Source of the DNA: Polymyxa betae
Taxonomy: Eukaryota; Endomyxa; Phytomyxea; Plasmodiophorida; Plasmodiophoridae
Direction: 5' to 3'
Assembly: GCA_003693705.1 (NCBI GenBank)
Contig: RBZT01000257.1
Coordinates: forward strand, 1-21,827
DNA: 21,827 nt
Made by a program: the position numbers and the translations under genes. Positions within the stretch are counted from its first letter, which is position 1. The number at the start of each line of letters is the position of its first letter. The notes beneath the pieces were generated by a model. That model was not told the origin of the DNA, searched no databases, and saw only the letters and a list, made by a program, of their open reading frames with translations. Positions 17,367-21,827 of the stretch are shown in pieces.

Positions 17367-17774
17367 GACACAAGTGGCGTGGACTGTTCAAAGTAACGCG
17401 TGCTATCAGCCCCTGGGTCTACGAAGTCGAGGACATTGTCAGCTTGAAAGCGACTAACATTCACATTGAGAGACTAAGATTGTATGCTGATACTGTAAGC
17501 AATTGAATGTCGATGTTGATATCAAATCACAGTATTGTTCTGACAATGTAAATTCTGACTTGAGGAATTCCAGGATGTTCGAAGGAACAAGCAGACGGGT
17601 GAATTTGAAGTGTTCAGGAGCTGGAAAGGTTTCGAAAATGATCAGAACAGTTCGGAGCCGATTGGTAACCTATTGATCGATGTGCCTGAGCTTGTAAAGA
17701 GATTGAAACCGAAAAAAGGACACAGGCTAAAGAAGGAATGGGAAATGTGTATTTCTGTTCAACGCCAGCGTTGA
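17363..17774 (+). pseudogene. Gypsy 2: SH3-like segment and chromodomain at the end of pol
   Basis: From 17363 the frame reads RHKWRGLFKVTRAISPWVYE, then VEDIVSLKATNIHIERLRLY, the SH3-like 'KL...W.GP..V....+.+VY.VE.+......+H..RL+.Y' block, ending at a TGA (17503-17505). In another frame (about 17570-17774) come QDVRRNKQTGEFEVFRSWKG and SSEPIGNLLIDVPELVKRL, the beta-strand/helix pattern of a chromodomain ('...Y.V.W.G....+.+WEP..NL...P..+...'). The tryptophan of the usual SWEP is serine (TCG for TGG). Chromodomains on gypsy integrases are thought to steer insertion to modified histones. Stop TGA at 17772-17774. Confidence 0.75.
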
Positions 17775-18192
17775 GTATACCTTCCTCCAGTTTTATCCCA
17801 CGAGGTTTTCCTGGGGGTTGTTACGAAAGTATTCGTAGCTCAAACAGTAGTAGGGTAGCTAATCCTGTATTGTTGGTCAAAACAATAAGAACTTCTGGCT
17901 TTCGAGACCAATTAACTAATCTCTCCTCCAATGGGTCTTGGCAACATCGTCATGTCAGGATCAGAGTAGTGACTCAGAGATGGCACACGTGTCGCAACAG
18001 GGTTTACTGGTGCTCAAGCAAGGTCGAGATTTTTCTTGGAGAAGGGAGTGTGGTGATCTGGTTAGCGCAGCCCACATACGATACTTTCTACAGTACGCAA
18101 TTAATCTAGACTCATTCTATTCTATTGTCTCCATCTGTGGTCGACTGTCTCGTACCTCAGATCGGCACACACTGTCTCTCTATAATCAGTAT
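17775..18192. other. 3' untranslated part of gypsy 2 and candidate 3' LTR start
   Basis: No gene is recognised. GGAGAAGGGAG at 18038-18048 directly before TGTGGTGATCTGG fits a polypurine tract followed by an LTR beginning with TG. The end of such an LTR cannot be fixed because no second copy is in the window. Two overlapping plus-strand frames here look like chance. Confidence 0.4.
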
Positions 18193-18350
18193 AATGGCAT
18201 TACCGGTCATTGGTTCTAGTAATCTTGAGTTAGCTACCTTTTTCATGCTTAGAACGTCTGCTCCTGACTTACTCTTTCTATAAGTAAAGCGGTTGCTGGT
18301 GTCAGTGGCCACGATGACGAAGAAGGTTGGCGTTTTCACAAGACTATCTT
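18180..18350 (-). pseudogene. Unknown coding segment, copy 1 of 2
   Basis: On the minus strand this region encodes KTPTFFVIVATDTSNRFTYR followed by KSKSGADVLSM and then EPMTGNAIILIIERQ. It aligns with the second copy at 18505-18665: the peptide is conserved (TFF-I-ATD-SNR-TY-K-K) while many third codon positions differ, the mark of a sequence that diverged under selection or from two related genes. I do not recognise the family. An AAT-TGA stop precedes it (about 18352) and the frame closes at 18157. Confidence 0.45.
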
Positions 18351-18504
18351 CTCAATTTTCATATCTTCGGGGGCGGCTATGCCCAATTCCAAAATTTTAA
18401 TGTTTATTCTCCATGTTAATTATGCTTTGACGTTTATCATGCTGCAGTCTTTTGCTAAACATGGACTGCATGAGGTTTTTTTCTGGAGCTTTCCTATGAA
18501 GCAC

Positions 18505-18735
18505 CTGTCTCTCATAATTGCCCTACCGGTCATTGATTCTGGTTCAAAATTTGCGTGTGCTGGTTCGATTCATGCTTAAGTCGTCTTTTGGCTTATTCTT
18601 GCTATAGGTATTGCGATTGCTGTTGTCGGTTGCCGCGATGATAAAGAAGGTCGAAGTATTTGTCGAGAGCAGCCCTGCCCAGCACAGCCTACTGGGACGC
18701 GCCGCCTATACCCTGTTCCCGATCGTCGCGCTCGT
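18505..18735 (-). pseudogene. Unknown coding segment, copy 2 of 2
   Basis: The minus strand gives ARPSRLCWAGLLSTNTS, then TFFIIAATDNSNRNTYSKNK and PKDD, matching copy 1 some 325-333 bp away in the same orientation, including the ACCGGTCATTG block (18202 and 18535). The upstream extension (18660-18735) has no counterpart in copy 1. A TAG closes the frame upstream near 18711. The + strand side contains a short CCGCCG-type run (about 18736-18760). Confidence 0.4.
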
Positions 18736-18822
18736 GCCGCCGACGCCGCCGCCGCCGATCCTCAGCATTCGACGGAACGTGGCGTATCTACTTCCGATTG
18801 CCTGAATCACCCACCCAATTCA

Positions 18823-18903
18823 TTTTAAAATCGGTTTGTTTTATATAAACCGTTTTCTTGAGTTAGTCACCGTAGAAATCGAGCGACAAAACCGATTCTA
18901 AAA
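18823..18903. repeat. Short inverted repeat / foldback segment
   Basis: TTTTAAAATCGGTTTGTTT at 18823-18841 is mirrored by ACAAAACCGATTCTAAAA at 18886-18903, with about two differences. Overlapping the right arm, ACCGATT-CTAA-AATCGGT (18891-18908) is a perfect 7-bp hairpin. The left arm is followed by TATATAAA, so the piece might also be a promoter region of the gag-like remnant that starts at 18920. Confidence 0.5.
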
Positions 18904-18919
18904 TCGGTGCATTAAAATC

Positions 18920-19737
18920 ATGGTTCTCGCACACTCTGACCGTGAAGACCAATTTGCCAACCGAGGCACCGAGGAGCAAACTGATGACGGGACTAGAGGA
19001 TCCACATAGCAGGACTCAAATCTCGTCGCTCACCAGGAGTCAATCGCAGATGGAGAAGAACACTAAGAGAAAGTTCAACAAAATCAACAAGAAGCCAGGA
19101 GTTGATCCTGGAGATGCTCTCGGAACTAAAGCAACTCATTGGTCCGGCCGTCCTGATCAAGACGACGATGAGGACGGAGATCAAAACCCAGACATCAAGC
19201 CGCCCCGTGACGACCTGAATGGGGCCGATCGCAATACTCCTTCGGGTAACACCCCGGTCCTAAACGCTCATCACGGGACCACGGACATGTCTGAGACCAA
19301 CACCAGGCCCTCAGGCCCCACTAATGGGGTGCCGAACCTTCGCCATGCAGCACAGTCGCAGCATCGACGGCGCCTGGAGACCTTAAACTTCAATCCCGAA
19401 GACAACCCGTACATGGTTCCGAAAGTGGGTGAATCGCATGAGCCAGTTTCAACAACATTATCAGCTGTCAGATGCCGACGCCATCGCTGAGCTGCAATGG
19501 TATGGGGGCGACATGTTGGAAGGCCGCCTGGACCTGATCTTGTTCGCTCGATCGGCGGCGTCCCTGAACGCCATTTGCGAGCTCGTCCGGTCTGTCATGC
19601 CCGCAGGAGCGGCGCAAATGGCACGGCGAGCTTTCCATATCTGCCGTCAGATGGATCGCGAATCCGGTTCATCTTTCATCCGACGCTTCCAAGTCGCACT
19701 CACTGAATATCGCCGGTTCGCCACTGGAACGCTTTAA
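18920..19737 (+). pseudogene. Gag-like ORF of an LTR retroelement (frameshifted, truncated)
   Basis: A possible start ATG at 18920 opens an acidic leader (HSDREDQFANRGTEEQTDDG); the reading then moves to the frame open to 19490 (TRSQSQMEKNTKRKFNKINK, a long hydrophilic D/P/N-rich part, RRLETLNFNPEDNPYMVP). Near 19430 it shifts to the frame ending at 19737: ADAIAELQWYGGDMLEGRLD, then MARRAFHICRQMDRESGSSF and IRRFQVALTEYRRFATG. The 'RQ...ES...F..RF..AL..YRR' end resembles the capsid helices of gypsy gag. No zinc knuckle or pol follows; the ORF stops where the palindrome-rich spacer begins. Assignment to gag is inference from texture. Confidence 0.45.
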
Positions 19738-19740
19738 AAA

Positions 19741-19996
19741 ATCGCGCAATCGCAATTTATGTCATGACACAAATGTGACATAAATGGGAGCACAAGCGTG
19801 ACACAAACGTCACACAAACCTTGGTGAGACGTAATTTACGTCTGACCAAATTTTGTGTCATGACACAAAGTAAATCTGCGCCGCGGACTCCGTGACGGTC
19901 TATCAATTGTTGGGTCTTTCGTTTCTTTGGTAGTTTAGACGGTCGGTTCTTGTCGATTTTCTTCGTTCCTTTTCAGATCAGACCGAGATCAGACGT
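19741..19996. promoter_or_regulatory. Palindrome-rich upstream region of the Myb/SANT-like gene
   Basis: The first 130 bp contain repeated GTGACA(T/C)AAA and GTCACACAAA motifs, the near-palindrome TTTATGTCATGACACAAA (19756-19773), the perfect 18-bp palindrome TTTGTGTCATGACACAAA (19852-19869) and between them a hairpin, AGACGTAA-T-TTACGTCT (19827-19843) extended by TTGGT/ACCAA. The rest up to the ATG is T-rich on the plus strand, as is common for a short eukaryotic 5' region. It could be a promoter with a dimeric-factor site or the terminal part of a DNA transposon; I cannot tell which. Confidence 0.45.
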
Positions 19997-21080
19997 ATGG
20001 TTCCTGCTGAGAAGGGCAAAAGGGCAAAAACTTCAAAGGCCCCGAAAATACCAGTAACAGGTTCTGTTTGTTAAAAAATCGATATGAAAATTAATGTTTA
20101 GGATTGCTGGACCTTGCTGAACGAATCCTTCCATTCCGTGCCGAGCAATGGGACTTAATAGCGCTAGAATACAATAGGTATCTTCCGACCTCGTGGACAG
20201 CACGAGATGGCGAAAGTTTGCGACGGAAATTCAACAGTTTGAAGAACTTAAAGAAGCCTTCTGGTAGTGCTCTAGTTTTACTTAGTAATAAACTCATAGT
20301 ACGTGACAGGAGATCCAAAAATGCCTGACGAAGTTCGACGAGCAAAAAGCATTCATCGACTGATAGAAGCAAAATGCGGCGTTGCTACTTTGGATAATTC
20401 GGCGATTGTTGAATAAGACTAGGAGTTTCCTGAATTGGACTTAGAAGATAGGTCTTTGGCTTGGGAATCGGGTCTGATCAGTGTCGCGTCTTGTCCCCAA
20501 GACACCTCGTTGCCCGATTCTCTTCTGTTTCCGAACGACTCCGAGCAGGTGTCCGAGGGAACTCGTACTCAAGCTGATGTGTTGTTCCCCCAGCTGCTTA
20601 GCCCTCCCTGCGCACATGAAGGATAGTGGCGATGGCACTGTTAACAATCTCGTAGCCACACCTCGAAGTGGTCTTCCGCCTCCTGCATTGGCGGAATTGT
20701 CAGCTCAGATTCAGAACTAACAGACTCCGGGTAGTACCGAGCCAAATGTGATTCTTTCCCAGACGGCACGTCGCCGAATGAGCTTAGATTGCTTGATTTC
20801 TGACGACAGTTTGAACAGTTCACAGTCAGCAACTGATGTCAATGCTATGATGCAGTTGTTCATTGCTCTCGATGAGCGCCAGGCGGCACGTGAACAGGCA
20901 TATCGCCAGGAGCAGGAACGTCGTGCTGCAGATAGAGAGGAACGCGAACGTCAATTCGAAAGTGAACGCGCGGAGCGTGCGGCTGCTCGGGATCAACAAC
21001 AAACTCTACAGAACCAGTTAATGATGGCTTTGGTTGGCAAGCCGCTGGGTGGACAGCATAACCCAGACTTGACTCAATAA
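19997..21080 (+). CDS. Myb/SANT-like protein gene with very short introns
   Basis: Start ATG at 19997. Exon 1 (19997-20060) is basic (KGKRAKTSKAPK). Exon 2 (20102-20263) encodes LLDLAERILPFRAEQWDLIA, LEYNRYLPTSW and RDGESLRRKFNSLKNLKKPS. Exon 3 (from 20310) continues GDPKMPDEVRRAKSIHRLIE. Together these match an uncharacterised Myb-like family abundant in oomycetes (from memory, DUF6818): 'W..+A..YN......R....LR.KF..LKN..KPTGDP..P..VRRAK.I...I'. The introns are placed so that this motif is continuous. The C-terminal part (20748-21080) is an R/E/Q-rich coiled coil (RQAAREQAYRQEQERRAADR). Stops at 20414, 20420, 20624 and 20718 need further short introns (for example 20381-20422, 42 nt; 20699-20734, 36 nt) or mark decay. 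Role likely DNA binding; host gene or transposon accessory gene is open. Confidence 0.65.
20061..20101 (+). other. Putative intron 1, 41 nt
   Basis: GT at 20061 (after AACAG) and AG at 20100-20101 (TGTTTAG). It contains in-frame stops, and its removal joins the basic N-terminus to the conserved Myb-like helix in frame (phase 1). Confidence 0.65.
20264..20309 (+). other. Putative intron 2, 46 nt
   Basis: GTAGTG at 20264 and GACAG ending at 20309. Its removal turns ...LKKPS into ...KKPSGDPKMPDEVRRAK, exactly the family consensus KPTGDP..P..VRRAK. This is strong support for the intron. Confidence 0.8.
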
Positions 21081-21310
21081 TCCCTCCATCAAACTCTCAT
21101 TTCATTATTCAACAATAAAAACGGAACGAATCTGATTGATTCCAGTTCGACGAACACGCAAATTTTACATTCTGTAGATGTTGACAAGTCTTGTGGCTCT
21201 ACTGTGTGTAGTAAGGCTGTCTCACATTGAAGACAACTAGAACAACTGAGTCAATCGATGCTAGCGATTGATCAGTGATATTAATCCATCGGAAGGTATA
21301 CGTGGAGAAC
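21081..21310. other. Intergenic, one perfect hairpin
   Basis: No gene recognised. TCAATCG-ATGCTAG-CGATTGA at 21251-21271 forms a 7-bp stem with a 7-nt loop. Confidence 0.4.
21114..21119 (+). terminator. Candidate polyadenylation signal AATAAA
   Basis: AATAAA lies 33 nt after the stop codon at 21078-21080 of the Myb/SANT-like gene, the expected place for a eukaryotic poly(A) signal. Confidence 0.4.
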
Positions 21311-21313
21311 CCT

Positions 21314-21404
21314 AACGTGACAGGGGGAGACCCGAAAGGGTCAAATCGCCACTGGGGGCCTAGTGGCGGCGGAAACCGCGTGAGTCACGTTCCGGCCTCC
21401 GGAA
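21314..21404. ncRNA. GC-rich island with potential multibranched fold (candidate structured RNA)
   Basis: An 8-bp closing helix (AACGTGAC 21314-21321 with GTCACGTT 21384-21391) encloses three perfect hairpins: GACCC-GAAA-GGGTC (21329-21342, GNRA loop), GCCACT...AGTGGC (21348-21367) and GCGG-AAA-CCGC (21369-21379). CCGG-CCT-CCGG (21392-21402) follows directly. Both strands could fold. It is not a tRNA (no 7-nt T loop, no D/T consensus) and lacks the hammerhead core CUGANGA. The 65-codon plus-strand frame across it (21275-21472) looks like chance. Structure is seen in the sequence; an RNA function is inference. Confidence 0.35.
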
Positions 21405-21440
21405 GCACGGAACTACCCTGGCCGGCCTGGACGAGACCTT

Positions 21441-21827
21441 GGGGCCTGGAATCTAATTCTACTAAATCATAATTCAATTGTGCTCTCAATTGTAAAGCCT
21501 TTGTTCACGTAGCAGACAAACGACACAAATGGAAACATTCCATGGCAACGGGAGAGCAGTAACCGGAATCATTTCTGTGCCGACCCCATACCCCACTCCG
21601 CTGCCTAGCGAATAGATGTGATAGCATTCGACATGGCTTGTAACCCCAATCGGCACTGAGGAGAGTCTCTTTCAAGGTCACATTCCTTCAAGGGAGTAAT
21701 GATTTTTCTTACCGGAAATGCAGAATCGGTTGCGCATTTACCTGTGGCCAGGGGCATGATGCAAGTTATTTACGCGCTCTGCATTGCGGCATATATGTAA
21801 GGAATTACCAGAGTCGAGGAGCCATTC
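21441..21827. other. Right-edge stretch without recognisable feature
   Basis: No coding similarity or long repeat seen on either strand. CAATTG occurs twice within 20 bp (about 21474-21492). The sequence runs off the window. Confidence 0.4.

Larger units (their letters stand above)
13283..18048 (+). mobile_element. Ty3/gypsy element 2, chromodomain type, multiply interrupted
   Basis: gag with zinc knuckle, protease, RT, thumb/RNase H, integrase end, an SH3-like segment and a chromodomain follow in Ty3/gypsy order. The 5' LTR is missing: copia C abuts the gag start. Three foreign pieces interrupt it: a MITE (14167-14396), a 486-bp insert (15349-15834) and an LTR-like filler (about 16646-16954) that replaces most of RNase H and the first two thirds of integrase. 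The purine run GGAGAAGGGAG (18038-18048) directly before TGTGGTGATC is my candidate polypurine tract and 3' LTR start. Confidence 0.8.

Noticed and set aside
18560-18590. tRNA gene suggested by GGTTCGATTC
   Set aside because: The flanking bases do not form a T stem and no acceptor or anticodon stem can be drawn. The match is only an isolated B-box-like string.
18736-18765. CCGCCG-rich run as a microsatellite of interest
   Set aside because: Too short and impure to call a microsatellite locus.
21314-21440. Hammerhead ribozyme
   Set aside because: The CGAAA in the first hairpin is suggestive, but the CUGANGA core is absent on both strands and the helix arrangement does not fit.
1-21827. Alternative genetic code with TAA/TAG read as glutamine
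   Set aside because: Stops inside the transposon genes include TGA as well and come together with frameshifts and deletions. Conserved positions show several different original residues (L, Q, R, F). Ordinary pseudogene decay explains them.
1-21827. CRISPR array, bacterial operon or phage region
   Set aside because: No regularly spaced identical repeats, no cas-like genes, and all identifiable genes are eukaryotic transposons or a spliced gene.

Overview
This window is eukaryotic DNA made almost entirely of decayed, nested transposable elements. I see no bacterial features: no operons, no Shine-Dalgarno sites, no rRNA. The elements are two Ty3/gypsy pol remnants of one family, three Ty1/copia elements or fragments, a PIF/Harbinger DNA transposon with its Myb/SANT partner gene, a Tc1/mariner-type transposase remnant and a small Tourist-like MITE. 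The flavour of these families (the gypsy pol with an 'IWVDDLLGY' reverse transcriptase and a chromodomain, the Harbinger two-gene layout, and an uncharacterised Myb-like gene family) is closest to what I know from oomycetes. I infer an oomycete-like protist or a similar eukaryote and cannot name a species. Base composition is moderate, roughly 45-50% GC by eye.

Layout, left to right. 1-921: left-truncated gypsy pol (protease end, RT start, integrase end). 1018-1187: two diverged units with a 100-bp period. 1628-2500 (minus): copia integrase/RT fragment. 2781-4780: Harbinger element, with the Myb/SANT gene on + converging on the transposase on -. 4834-6330 (minus): copia with 120-bp LTRs, internally deleted. 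6367-6777 (minus): copia integrase core, possibly the other half of the fragment at 1628-2500. 6932-7961 (+): Tc1/mariner-type transposase remnant. 7906-8460 (minus): unrecognised decayed ORF. 8475-13282 (+): nearly full-length copia with both LTRs and a Drosophila-copia-style half-tRNA primer site. 13283-about 18048 (+): gypsy element whose gag begins at the copia LTR edge; it is cut by a 230-bp MITE, a 486-bp insertion in the RT domain and an LTR-like filler replacing RNase H and the first part of the integrase. 18180-18660 (minus): two copies of an unknown coding segment. 18920-19737 (+): gag-like remnant. 19741-19996: palindrome-rich spacer. 19997-21080 (+): Myb/SANT-like gene with very short introns. 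21314-21404: GC-rich island that can fold as a multibranched structure.

Only the Myb/SANT-like gene at 19997-21080 may still be intact, provided that its in-frame stops lie in introns of about 36-46 nt. Two of these introns are well supported by the restored protein-family motif. Every other coding region has frameshifts, stops or deletions. The most informative points are the nested-insertion order, the exact MITE boundaries, the half-tRNA primer site, the tiny introns and the structured island. I found no host metabolic gene and no obvious new defence or enzymatic system.
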